Assembly (NCBI GenBank): GCA_965237725.1
Contig: OZ250151.1
Coordinates: forward strand, 3,410,001 to 3,474,000
Direction: 5' to 3'
From: G965237725 sp965237725
Lineage (GTDB): Bacteria > Pseudomonadota > Gammaproteobacteria > Arenicellales > Poriferihabitantaceae
Length of the DNA stretch: 64,000 bases
The translations under genes were made by a program, and so were the position numbers. The notes under the pieces are model-generated. The model saw only the letters and a program-made list of their open reading frames with translations. It was not told where the DNA came from and did not search any database. This document shows, piece by piece, positions 16,535 to 25,081 of the stretch; within the stretch, counting starts at the first letter, position 1, and each line of letters starts with the position of its first letter.

Positions 16535-16580
16535 TTTCGTAATCAGTAGGTCAGCGGTTCGACTCCGCTTTCCGGCACCA
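16535..16580 (+). other. Right attachment-site copy: 3' half of tRNA-Thr(CGT)
   Basis: Perfect 46-base direct copy of 562-607, again beginning in the anticodon loop and ending with CCA; the base before it (G16534 versus A561) already differs. The chromosome resumes 19 bases later with a gene end at 16600. Together the two copies delimit an island of about 15.97 kb. Confidence 0.8.
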
Positions 16581-16599
16581 ATTATCTACACCCTCAGAA

Positions 16600-17499
16600 C
16601 TAATCCTGTAACAATTCAACTAGCGCAGATTCAAGATCCTGGTACAAGAAAGAGTAACCGGCCTGTTGCAGTTTTTTGGGTAATACCCGCACGCTGGACA
16701 GCAACATGGCATCCGCCATTTCACCAAATAACAGTCTGGCCATAAAAGCCGGCATGGGAAACAGGGTGGGGCGGCGAAGCACTTTGCCAAGGGTTTTTGT
16801 AAATTCCCGATTAGTTGCGGGCGGAATTGAAACCAGATTGACCGGCCCCTTTATTGATTCTGTATTAATTATGAACTGAATCATATTCAATAACTCGGTC
16901 ATACTGACCCAGCTCCAGTATTGCCCACCGTGGCCGATGACGCCGCCCAACCCCAGCTTAAAAGGCGTCAACATCTCTTTTAGTGCCCCACCGTTTTTAC
17001 TCAGGACCACGCCGGTACGCATATTTACCGTTCTTATGCCAGCGTTCCTTGCCGGGAAACTCGCCGCTTCCCATTTTGCCGAGACTTCCGCGAGAAAGTC
17101 ATCGCCGTTACCAGCAGATTCATCTACAGCATCCGAGCCGGTATCGCCATAAAACCCGACAGCGGATGCAGAAATAAGAAGAGACGGTTTATGCTTGAGT
17201 TGACATAAATATTCGCTAATCAGTCGGGTAGAATTTACCCTGCTGTTAACAATGGATGCTTTTTTGGATGGGGTCCATCTACCCTTGCTGGTTTCTCCAC
17301 ACAGGTTAATCACTACATCCAGCACGATCTCGGGATCAAAAGAAATTTGTCCACTATCGGGTTGCCAGTGAAATGAATCACCGGAAGGGTTATTGGTTGA
17401 ATTCCTGACTAACGAATAAATCTTATGTCCGAATTGTAGAAAAAATTTGGTTAGGGCCTGACCGATCAGACCAGAAGCACCCGAGATCAGAATATTCAT
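16600..17499 (-). CDS. TIGR01777-family NAD(P)-dependent epimerase-like protein (YfcH/SDR39U1)
   Basis: 299 residues of the extended SDR fold. The N-terminus ISGASGLIGQALTKFF is the Rossmann nucleotide motif, followed by NLCGE and TRWTP-like GRWTPSKKASIVNSRVNSTR, hallmarks of the YfcH/SDR39U1 subgroup; SASAVGFYGDTG holds the Ser/Tyr active-site region. The C-terminal 50 residues contain the subgroup's conserved GQYWSWV and LLFGEMADAMLLSSVRVLPK, the small DUF1731 tail. The biochemical reaction of this subgroup is not established; cell-division links have been suggested for relatives. It is the first chromosomal gene right of the island. Confidence 0.85.
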   Translation of the reverse strand: MNILISGASGLIGQALTKFFLQFGHKIYSLVRNSTNNPSGDSFHWQPDSGQISFDPEIVLDVVINLCGETSKGRWTPSKKASIVNSRVNSTRLISEYLCQLKHKPSLLISASAVGFYGDTGSDAVDESAGNGDDFLAEVSAKWEAASFPARNAGIRTVNMRTGVVLSKNGGALKEMLTPFKLGLGGVIGHGGQYWSWVSMTELLNMIQFIINTESIKGPVNLVSIPPATNREFTKTLGKVLRRPTLFPMPAFMARLLFGEMADAMLLSSVRVLPKKLQQAGYSFLYQDLESALVELLQD

Positions 17500-17569
17500 G
17501 GATTCATTCCCGCAGGATTAAAATTCAAAAAGTGGTCCAGAATTTTTATATTGGAATTCATGAGCACAA

Positions 17570-18970
17570 CTATACCTGAGACGGTAACCACAATACGATA
17601 ATCGGAAATGCAATTAAGGTTGCTATGGTCAGGGCGTCAGCAATAAAAAATGGAATAACCCCTTTAAATACATCTTGCACGGTTAGATCGTCGCGAACTC
17701 CGGCAACCACAAAACAATTTAATCCAATGGGTGGGGTAATTAAACAGAACTCCGCCATCTTCACTACCAGTATGCCAAACCAGATGGCGCAAAACGGTCC
17801 AGACATACCGAAACTGCTATCCGCTGCGCTAACAAATTCACCGCCATTGAGTGCCATTACCGCAGGATAGACTACGGGCAGGGTGAGCAATAACATGCCA
17901 ATGGCATCCATAAACATGCCCAGGACCGCATAGGCCAGCAATATCATAACCAGGGTTAACATCGGGCTCTGGTCCAGCGAGGTAATCCATTGAGAAAATG
18001 CCTGGGGTAAATTAGCAAACCCCAAAAATCGTACATATATAAGCACCCCCCAAATGATGGTAAATATCATCACCGTCAGTTTTGCGGTTTCGAGTATAGC
18101 GCTTTTCAATTGAGGCCAGCGCATACCTTTGTATAATGCGATACAGAAAACAACAAATGCGCCCAGTGCGCCGCCCTCGGTGGGTGTGCCCCAGGCATCG
18201 CCGCCAAGGGGGTTATAGATAAAGAAAATAATAATCAGAACAACAAATACAATAGGTAGTGCTGGGGGCAGGGACGTCAGTCTCTCCATCCAGCTATAAC
18301 CGCCAACGGCTGGTCCAAAACTTTTAAAGGTCATGGCCATACCGATGATCAAAGAAGCGTAAATGAATGCGGATACAACCCCAGGAACAAATCCGGCCAG
18401 AAGCAGCTTGCCCACATCCTGTTCAACGATAATGGCATAGATTACAAGGATTGCTGAAGGCGGAATTAATGACGCCAGGGTTCCCGCTGCAGCGACCACC
18501 CCCGCTGCAAATCGTTTGTCATAGTTGTTTTTAAGCATTTCCGGAATGGCAATTCGGGCAAATACTGCTGCGGTGGCAACGGATGCCCCTGAGACCGCGG
18601 CAAAGCCGGCGGTGGAGAAAACCGTTGCAACGGCAAGGCCCCCAGGCAACCAGCCCACCCATCGCTTTGAAGCTTCGAATAGCGCCTTGGTCAGGCCGGC
18701 GTGGTAGGCAAGATAGCCAATTAGAATAAAGATCGGGATCAGTGATAGTGCCTGGCTGGAAATTTTCGAATGGGGAACCTGACCTGCAGTTTTTACCGCA
18801 ACGGTGAGGGCCCAGCTCAATGATTCCGGGTCATAACTTTTTTTAGCCCAGAAAATCCAGATTAGCCCAACCAGTCCGGCCAGGGCCGCGGCGAATGCAA
18901 CCCGCATACCCAATACCACCAGGATGATTAATCCCCCGGATACCGCTATCCCAATATCGATGGGTTCCAT
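17570..18970 (-). CDS. dctM: TRAP transporter large permease (DctM family)
   Basis: 466 residues, almost entirely hydrophobic, with about twelve predicted membrane segments. Typical DctM features are FILIGYLAYHAGL, the FSTAGFAAVSGASVATAA block, IPPSAILVIYAIIVEQDVGK near residues 160-185 and ITPPIGLNCFVVAG towards the C-terminus. It forms the sodium-driven channel of a tripartite ATP-independent periplasmic transporter. The small permease gene ends 12 bases upstream, and the binding-protein gene lies before that, giving a complete P-Q-M operon. The substrate cannot be told from sequence. Confidence 0.93.
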   Translation of the reverse strand: MEPIDIGIAVSGGLIILVVLGMRVAFAAALAGLVGLIWIFWAKKSYDPESLSWALTVAVKTAGQVPHSKISSQALSLIPIFILIGYLAYHAGLTKALFEASKRWVGWLPGGLAVATVFSTAGFAAVSGASVATAAVFARIAIPEMLKNNYDKRFAAGVVAAAGTLASLIPPSAILVIYAIIVEQDVGKLLLAGFVPGVVSAFIYASLIIGMAMTFKSFGPAVGGYSWMERLTSLPPALPIVFVVLIIIFFIYNPLGGDAWGTPTEGGALGAFVVFCIALYKGMRWPQLKSAILETAKLTVMIFTIIWGVLIYVRFLGFANLPQAFSQWITSLDQSPMLTLVMILLAYAVLGMFMDAIGMLLLTLPVVYPAVMALNGGEFVSAADSSFGMSGPFCAIWFGILVVKMAEFCLITPPIGLNCFVVAGVRDDLTVQDVFKGVIPFFIADALTIATLIAFPIIVLWLPSQV

Positions 18971-18982
18971 TGTTAAACCGGT

Positions 18983-19606
18983 TTAGTCCGAAATCAGTTT
19001 TGCTTGTTGGGCGGCCTGGCTGGCGGTATTCTGGATCAACGGTACGCCAACGGGTTTGGGGTCATTTTTCAGAAATGCCTGGGCGAAACCGATGAGCTGC
19101 AGACACAATCGCAGACTGAGCACAGAAAAAGCAATGGGTACCAGTAATTTCGCGGGCCATAGGGGCAGAGCGATATCCATGGACGAATCCCGACTCCACA
19201 GCTGCGCTTCAAAATCAAAACTGCGTTCGAAATGTGCCCAGCTTCCCCAGACCAGTAATAGCATTAGAATCAGCATTGCCAGCACCCCAATAAACTCTGC
19301 CATCCAAAGCAACCTGCCACGTAATTGACCGATCAGAATATCCATACGTATATGGCCCCCATCGCGTTGGGCATAAGACACTCCCATAAATGCAATCAAT
19401 GGCATGGCCTGTTCGATCCAGTCCACATAGCCCGGTATGGGGTGATTGACCAAATTACGCCCACCAACGGAGACCACCGCAAGAATCATTAATGACAAAA
19501 TGGCGAGCCCGCTGATCAGTGCCAAAGCCGATTCCAGTTTATATAACCGTTGATCTAAACCACTTAAGATCGATCCATCTTCGTGTACTGTGGTCGATGC
19601 GACCAT
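18983..19606 (-). CDS. dctQ: TRAP transporter small permease (DctQ family)
   Basis: 207 residues with four membrane segments. The central block (GYVDWIEQAMPLIAFMGVSY, then AQRDGGHIRMDIL) is the DctQ signature, in which the HIRMD motif follows the second helix. DctQ pairs with DctM to form the membrane part of the transporter. It is followed by dctM after 12 bases and preceded by dctP after 78 bases. The N- and C-terminal extensions are polar and Ala/Gln-rich. Confidence 0.9.
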   Translation of the reverse strand: MVASTTVHEDGSILSGLDQRLYKLESALALISGLAILSLMILAVVSVGGRNLVNHPIPGYVDWIEQAMPLIAFMGVSYAQRDGGHIRMDILIGQLRGRLLWMAEFIGVLAMLILMLLLVWGSWAHFERSFDFEAQLWSRDSSMDIALPLWPAKLLVPIAFSVLSLRLCLQLIGFAQAFLKNDPKPVGVPLIQNTASQAAQQAKLISD

Positions 19607-19684
19607 TTTAGATTAGCCCGCGAAAGCAGATAGCCATGGTCAACATCTGAATCCCGCCAAGGATAAATTATAATGGTTTAATTT

Positions 19685-20692
19685 TTATGGGTTAATCATT
19701 CCAATAACCAGATCATATAACTCCTGGGCTGGTAAACCACTAGCGGTGTTGTCATCAATCCACGACTGGGCGGCAGGTCCAGCGACTTTTTCCCTGAACG
19801 CGGTGAGTTCGCTGTCACTAAAGGTAATCTGCTCGATACCTTTTTCTTCCAGCACCGGTCCCCAGGCATCCATTGTTTTGCCATTGTAGGTCTCGATATA
19901 ATAATCCAGCGCCTCATCGATGGAACCCAGCAAGGCATCGCGATGGGCGTCGGATAATCCATTGAGCGCATCGGTATTGGCAACAACGGGGCAATTAACT
20001 GTGCCGGGGTTGAGGTTGGTGGTCCACCATTTTCCAGTCTCGACGGTGCCAAAGGACATATGGGCGTGAGGTGCAAACGCCACCGCACTGACCACACCGC
20101 TGTCCAGGGCCTGGCGAACTTCGGTAGCGGACATGGAAGTAGGTACTGCATCCACCGCAGCCATTGCTTTGCCAATCCCACCCGTTGCACGAACACTCAT
20201 GCCATTAAAATCTGCCAGGGTTCGCGGCGCATCGCCGACACCCACAATATTATACTGGGGCAATGGGCTAGGCATCAGTAACGTGGCATTCCATCTTGCA
20301 AGATCAGCCTGGACCGCGGGATGTTGATACACCGCCTGGCTAATGGTTCGTTCCTGTTCCAGGGTTGATACGCCGAGAAAGGGTAGCTCAAGCACGGTAA
20401 TGGAAGGGTTTTTGTCTCTATGATAGCCGGCGCAAAATTGGGCCATTTCGAATGCGCCAATTGAAATACCATCCAGATTTTCCTTATTTTTAGAAAGCCC
20501 ACCGTATGATAAGTTGAGGGTAAAATTGCCATTGGTTTTGGCGCTAACCAGCTCAGCCAATTTCTCTACATGTTCAGTAAATGCACGACGTTTACCCCAT
20601 AACGAGACATTCCATTCATCGGCATAGGCCTCCATGGTAAATGAAGTGGTTAATAAAAAAATTACAGAAAATTGAAGTGCTTTTGTGATCAT
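19685..20692 (-). CDS. dctP: TRAP transporter solute-binding protein (DctP family)
   Basis: 335 residues. A signal peptide covers about residues 1-24 (hydrophobic ALQFSVIFLLTTSFTM, cleavage after AYA). The mature protein has the DctP landmarks: FTEHVEKLAELVSAKTNGNF, LELPFLGVSTLEQE, FNGMSVRATGGIGKAMAAVD with the conserved Arg that binds the substrate carboxylate, and TEVRQALDSGVVSA. ATG 20692 is preferred to 20764 because AGGG lies seven bases upstream and the signal peptide starts there. It is the first gene of the transporter operon and probably carries the promoter. Confidence 0.9.
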   Translation of the reverse strand: MITKALQFSVIFLLTTSFTMEAYADEWNVSLWGKRRAFTEHVEKLAELVSAKTNGNFTLNLSYGGLSKNKENLDGISIGAFEMAQFCAGYHRDKNPSITVLELPFLGVSTLEQERTISQAVYQHPAVQADLARWNATLLMPSPLPQYNIVGVGDAPRTLADFNGMSVRATGGIGKAMAAVDAVPTSMSATEVRQALDSGVVSAVAFAPHAHMSFGTVETGKWWTTNLNPGTVNCPVVANTDALNGLSDAHRDALLGSIDEALDYYIETYNGKTMDAWGPVLEEKGIEQITFSDSELTAFREKVAGPAAQSWIDDNTASGLPAQELYDLVIGMINP

Positions 20693-20915
20693 GGTCTTGC
20701 CCTCATTACGGTGGATAAAAAATGCTAATGGGTAAGTATTACAGATTTGCGCGTAACCTCGCAAGCGTGTATAAAGCGATCGAGACGTTAACGGCTAAGG
20801 GAATTAATTTAATATACTCAAAAATATCCGGATATTATGGGATCATTAACATTGTCTGTTAGCATTTCGGACTAGATAATATAAACTAACTAAAAATAAC
20901 AAATGGCGTAAGTAC

Positions 20916-21620
20916 TTGGAAGTAAAAATTAATCCTAAAGCGATATTCAAAGCGCTGATCTACTGCGAACTGGTTCTTTTATTCGCCAATCTGATGACGT
21001 TAGTTGCGCGTTTCCAGTTTGACGTGAGCAGGCGAAGCAACACCTGGGTCAATTTGTTCTATTTTGATGCCGAAAACAATGCACCTACAACATTTACCGT
21101 GTTGTTGTTTTTATTTTGTACGTTGTTGCTTCTTATTATCGCCCTAGCCAGAAAACAAAATTTTGAATCGTGGTTTTCATGGGGAGCGCTGGCAGCTATA
21201 TTTTTCTTCCTGGCCATGGATGAAATGTTTGAAATCCACGAACTTCTGGTCGCGCCCTTTAGAAAACAATTTGTATTGCCAACCTATCTTTTTATGGCCT
21301 GGGTGATTCCATATGGCGTGGCTGTTATGGTTTTGGGGGTTTTGTATTTAAAATTATTTTTAGGATTAACTAAGCGCTATAGGATTTTGTTTTTCGCGTC
21401 CGGTTTGATATATCTGCTTGGTGTTATAGGTATGGAAATGGTGGGCGCCCATGAAGCCAAGGTATACGCCACTGGGGCCAAGAGTCTGAATTTTGCAATA
21501 TATTCTACAATTGAAGAATCTATGGAGATGTTTGGGTTAATTTTGTTCTCTTATTCTCTGCTGCTGTACATTTTCGAAAATTCGGAGAGAATAACAATAT
21601 GCTCTAACCAGAGCGAGTAG
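20916..21620 (+). CDS. Multipass membrane protein with carboxylate/histidine-rich helices
   Basis: 234 residues, about six membrane segments, family not recognised. Three predicted helices place acidic and His residues in or next to the membrane: DEMFEIHE at 102-109, GMEMVGAHE at 172-180, and EESMEMFG at 200-207. Such patterns are seen in membrane proteins that hold metal ions, but no function is claimed. The start codon is probably TTG 20916; no strong ribosome site is visible. It is divergent from the TRAP operon (about 220 bp apart) and convergent with the glycosyltransferase gene at 21629. Confidence 0.6.
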   Translation: MEVKINPKAIFKALIYCELVLLFANLMTLVARFQFDVSRRSNTWVNLFYFDAENNAPTTFTVLLFLFCTLLLLIIALARKQNFESWFSWGALAAIFFFLAMDEMFEIHELLVAPFRKQFVLPTYLFMAWVIPYGVAVMVLGVLYLKLFLGLTKRYRILFFASGLIYLLGVIGMEMVGAHEAKVYATGAKSLNFAIYSTIEESMEMFGLILFSYSLLLYIFENSERITICSNQSE

Positions 21621-21628
21621 CTGGGAAT

Positions 21629-22462
21629 CTATAAGGCTGGATCAGACTTAACTCGAACCAGTTTGTATGACCACATTCGTACCTGATTGGGTAACAACCG
21701 ATAGGGCATCAGTAAAATCGTGCCAAGCAGGAATCCTGGTAAGCTCATTCGGCCTGCCTTCCAGGAATCAAATCTAAATCTGCAATCAGATATATAGTGT
21801 TTATATCCACCGCGACGTAGAAACTGCTTTTGGGTGGCCCGTACTCGAACCAATGGTTCTTCGAGGGCGCCTATTTTCGCACCGTTTCCGATTAATCTAA
21901 GGTAGAGATCATAGTCTTCCAGCAGGCTATAGTTTTTATAACCATCAATTTGGTTTAGCAGGTTCCTTTTTACTATGATTGTTGGATGGGAAATACAGTT
22001 TCTCCAGTTCAATGTTTTGACGATTTTTGTATGGGAGTTTGGCACGACCTTGTAGCAGTCGATTTTATTGATATCGGTGGAAAATTCTGCGTTGTGGCAA
22101 CAGAGTAAATCGATTTCTGGGTAGGCAACCAAAAATTTATATTGTTTTTCGAATCGGTTATTGCAGGAAAAATCGTCTGAATCGAACCTAGCAACATAAG
22201 GTTGATTGCATTTTTCCAGGCCTAAATTCAGCGCCATGGGAAGACCAATATTTTTTTCTAGTTGAATGAGTACAAAATCATCAAAGTGAGTTCGGGCCTG
22301 TTCGATAATTTGATAGTGAGCTGGTTCAAGAATGCCGTTGGCCACCAAAACTAACTGTGAAATTGAGACTGTTTGATTGACAATGGAGTTAATTGCGATC
22401 TCAAAATGGTCGGGATGATCCTTATTGTAGACCGCCATAAGAAGGCTAAAAGGGACTTTCAT
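21629..22462 (-). CDS. Family 2 glycosyltransferase
   Basis: 277 residues with a GT-A fold: the nucleotide-binding start PFSLLMAVYNKDHPDHFEIA, NSIVNQT, GLPMALNLGL and the metal-binding DSDD motif near residue 94, then SLLEDYDLYLRL containing the ED acceptor-side motif. The last ~50 residues are hydrophobic and basic (LPGFLLGTILLMPYRLL), suggesting membrane association. It likely builds a surface polysaccharide together with the Stealth and GT39-like genes nearby, which is inference from proximity. Sugar donor and acceptor are unknown. Confidence 0.85.
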   Translation of the reverse strand: MKVPFSLLMAVYNKDHPDHFEIAINSIVNQTVSISQLVLVANGILEPAHYQIIEQARTHFDDFVLIQLEKNIGLPMALNLGLEKCNQPYVARFDSDDFSCNNRFEKQYKFLVAYPEIDLLCCHNAEFSTDINKIDCYKVVPNSHTKIVKTLNWRNCISHPTIIVKRNLLNQIDGYKNYSLLEDYDLYLRLIGNGAKIGALEEPLVRVRATQKQFLRRGGYKHYISDCRFRFDSWKAGRMSLPGFLLGTILLMPYRLLPNQVRMWSYKLVRVKSDPAL

Positions 22463-22610
22463 TGCCAGGGAATTATGTATAGTTACAGATTATTAACGAA
22501 CGCCTTTATTCTATACACTTTGTTATGCATATGCTTTCCCTGCCAATTTTGTTACATTCCAACGTGATTCGGTATCTAATATAACATCGTCATCGATTTG
22601 AGCAATTTTT

Positions 22611-23087
22611 ATGAGTAAATATTTTTTAGTCGCAATAGCTATTGCGGTGGTTATTTTCTTTTTTCAACGTAATTCAACCAATAAAAGTGGAGTAGCTGAG
22701 AACATGCAAGAGGGAATCGATTTTCTGGAAGCAAATAAATTGAAAGAGGGTGTGCAAACAATGTCGTCAGGTTTGCAATACCTGGTATTGAATGAAGGCA
22801 CGGGAAGCGCGCACCCAGGTCCCAAAGATGAAGTTAAGGTTCACTATCATGGCACACTGGTTGATGGCAGTGTGTTCGATAGTTCAGTAGAGCGTGGACA
22901 GCCTATCAGTTTTGGCCTGAACCAGGTGATAAAAGGCTGGACAGAAGGATTGCAATTAATGGTTGTCGGGGAAAAGGCGCGGCTGTTTGTTCCAAGTGAG
23001 CTTGCATATGGTAAGCGTGGTGCGGGAAAGATTGCGCCGGGATCAACCTTAATTTTTGACGTTGAGTTGCTCGGGATTAATGAATAG
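22611..23087 (+). CDS. FKBP-type peptidyl-prolyl cis-trans isomerase, membrane-anchored
   Basis: 158 residues. An N-terminal hydrophobic helix (residues 3-19, YFLVAIAIAVVIFFF) anchors or exports the protein. A linker and then one FKBP domain occupy about 52-157, with KVHYHGTLVDGSVFDSS, INQVIKGWTEGL-type core (LNQVIKGWTEGLQLM), ARLFVPSELAYG and STLIFDVELL, the residues that form the proline-binding pocket. The dimerisation helix domain of FkpA/Mip is largely absent; only a short helical stretch precedes the domain. It probably assists folding of envelope proteins. The gene is convergent with the Stealth gene. Confidence 0.9.
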   Translation: MSKYFLVAIAIAVVIFFFQRNSTNKSGVAENMQEGIDFLEANKLKEGVQTMSSGLQYLVLNEGTGSAHPGPKDEVKVHYHGTLVDGSVFDSSVERGQPISFGLNQVIKGWTEGLQLMVVGEKARLFVPSELAYGKRGAGKIAPGSTLIFDVELLGINE

Positions 23088-23105
23088 TTACCATGCATAG
23101 GTGAT

Positions 23106-24239
23106 CTAAATTTCAAATTCCGATTTTTTCGGAAAGACTTCGTCAGTCAGAATTGAGATCATCTCGCAGACATCACTTTTTTTCTGTAAATCGTTTTTAT
23201 TCTGGCTGAACCGGGATTCATCATTGAGGTTTGCAGACTGATGAAAGGATAAATTTATTGCACAAGCAAATAATTTTGGAACAAAGACCCTTAGCAACCA
23301 AAGTGTGCGCCCAACAAAGAGCTGAACGAAAGAGTATGATTTTGGAAGCTTCGTCCAGTAGCTCGCTCTAGAGGTATCTATGATTTTTGGTTTTGGGCCC
23401 GGGATGTTTCCCCTCCACAGGTGCCATGGTGCTGCTCTTTTCACCAGCCCGCACCAGCACATTCCCCATAAATAGCTATATGAGGACAGGACATTGCCCT
23501 GTCGGTGTAGGGTGGTTACACTCGTCTGATACAGGTCCGGGAATTTTTCGTGGGTGGATCGAATAAATGACTTTAACAACGGCAGCGGAAAATGATCATC
23601 GAAAAAACAATATTCAATTCCATTCTGGATGTTTAGATGTGATTTCCATATCCAGTTTGCAATTTTTAAAATGTCAGGCCAAACTTTAGATGACGACTTT
23701 GAAAATGATTCTGCGGATGACCAATTGCGCATACCTTGTTTTTTCTCATAATATCTTAAAACTGGTTTTCCGTCGTCGGTAAAAAAATCAGATTTTGCAA
23801 CAGATTTGCAGAAGAATTCATCATCCTCCATATATATAAAATGTTCTGCCAGCCCGGGAACCCGGTCAATTTGAGTGTCGATTACAAAGCTACTAAAAGT
23901 TGGCAGTGGAATTTGAGGGTCGAAATACTGCTGGTGGAATTGAACCTTTAGTTTGGGATGATTAATATTTAACCACTCGGGCACCTGATTCTCATTGTGG
24001 AAAATCAGATGAATATGTCTTATCCAAGGGATGCAGAAGTAAATACTACGAAGTGCCAATTTCAGCTGACCAAAGTTGTTAACTCGCTGCAACCCCAAAA
24101 CTCGTTGATCGTTTCCAGTAAACTGTTTTGCCAGGCTATCCATTTTCTCAACGTAGTCCGCGTCATCACCATCTACATATGGCAAATACAAATCAACTTC
24201 GAAATTATTTTCCAACTTTCCCGTGGCTTGTTGATTCAT
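23106..24239 (-). CDS. Stealth-family sugar-phosphate transferase
   Basis: 377 residues. Conserved Stealth regions are visible in order: CR1 as DLYLPYVDGDDADYVEK (residues 16-32), CR2 as FGQLKLALRSIYFCIPWIR, with WLNINHPKLKV and PTFSSFVIDTQIDRVPGLAE, then FIYMEDDEFF, and CR3/CR4 later with DDHFPLPLLKS. Stealth proteins transfer hexose- or GlcNAc-1-phosphate to build phosphodiester-linked capsules or exopolysaccharides. ATG 24239 is chosen because AGG lies six bases upstream and CR1 starts shortly after; an ATG at 24287 would add 16 uncharacteristic residues. It belongs with the neighbouring glycan genes. Confidence 0.88.
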   Translation of the reverse strand: MNQQATGKLENNFEVDLYLPYVDGDDADYVEKMDSLAKQFTGNDQRVLGLQRVNNFGQLKLALRSIYFCIPWIRHIHLIFHNENQVPEWLNINHPKLKVQFHQQYFDPQIPLPTFSSFVIDTQIDRVPGLAEHFIYMEDDEFFCKSVAKSDFFTDDGKPVLRYYEKKQGMRNWSSAESFSKSSSKVWPDILKIANWIWKSHLNIQNGIEYCFFDDHFPLPLLKSFIRSTHEKFPDLYQTSVTTLHRQGNVLSSYSYLWGMCWCGLVKRAAPWHLWRGNIPGPKPKIIDTSRASYWTKLPKSYSFVQLFVGRTLWLLRVFVPKLFACAINLSFHQSANLNDESRFSQNKNDLQKKSDVCEMISILTDEVFPKKSEFEI

Positions 24240-24315
24240 AATTTGCCTGTTAAATTTTTGATTGTTAGGATTTTTAATTAAATACAAGATTAACTTTGAA
24301 TTATACTATCCCGAT

Positions 24316-25077
24316 ATGAATGAAAAAAAATTTAAAGTTGCCATTGTGACAGGCGCGGGAACCGGAATCGGTCGGTCTGCGGCTCTGGCCTTGCTTGGTG
24401 AGGGCTATGCGGTTGTCCTTGCTGGTCGTCGTAAATCACCATTAGATGAAACGGTGACGATTTCCGGTGTTCAGCCGGAAAAGGGGTTAGTGGTTCCAAC
24501 TGATGTGAGTGATCCTGATTCCGTTGAAAATTTATTTGCGCTAACACAGAAAAAATTTGGCAGGTTAGATTTGTTGTTCAATAACGCAGGCATTGCGTCA
24601 CGAGCAGTACCTATGGAAGAGCTGAAGATTGAGGAGTGGAAGGCGGTTGTTGATGTCAATTTAACCGGCCCATTCCTTTGTACGCAGGCTGCGATTAGAA
24701 TTATGAAAAACCAAAAACCCAAAGGTGGAAGGATAATAAATAATGGATCGATATCAGCGTATGTTCCCCGGCCATATTCTGCCCCTTATACCGCAACCAA
24801 GCATGCCATTTCTGGTTTGACTCGATCTACGGCTCTGGATGGTAGAGCGCATAACATCGCCTGCGGTCAAATCGATATCGGTAATGCGGCAACGGAAATG
24901 ACAGAAACTATGCAACAGGGTGTGTTGCAACCAAATGGTGAGATGTGCGCCGAACCGACAATGAATGTGGATGAAGTTGGGCGGGCAATCATCTATATGG
25001 CAGGGTTGCCTTTGGATGCAAACGTATTGTTTATGACGGTTATGGCGACAAACATGCCCTTTGTAGGGCGGGGATAA
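24316..25077 (+). CDS. Short-chain dehydrogenase/reductase
   Basis: 253 residues of the classical SDR fold: nucleotide-binding VTGAGTGIGRSAALALLGEG (TGxxxGIG), LFNNAGI (NNAG), the catalytic Ser in NNGSISAY and YSAPYTATKHA with the YxxxK pair, and a C-terminal segment before NANVLFMTVMATNMPFVGRG. These enzymes oxidise or reduce hydroxyl groups with NAD(P)(H); the substrate is unknown. ATG 24316 begins right before the Rossmann strand. The preceding Stealth gene is divergent, with only 76 bp between the two start codons. The GT39-like gene follows convergently. Confidence 0.88.
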   Translation: MNEKKFKVAIVTGAGTGIGRSAALALLGEGYAVVLAGRRKSPLDETVTISGVQPEKGLVVPTDVSDPDSVENLFALTQKKFGRLDLLFNNAGIASRAVPMEELKIEEWKAVVDVNLTGPFLCTQAAIRIMKNQKPKGGRIINNGSISAYVPRPYSAPYTATKHAISGLTRSTALDGRAHNIACGQIDIGNAATEMTETMQQGVLQPNGEMCAEPTMNVDEVGRAIIYMAGLPLDANVLFMTVMATNMPFVGRG

Positions 25078-25081
25078 CACC

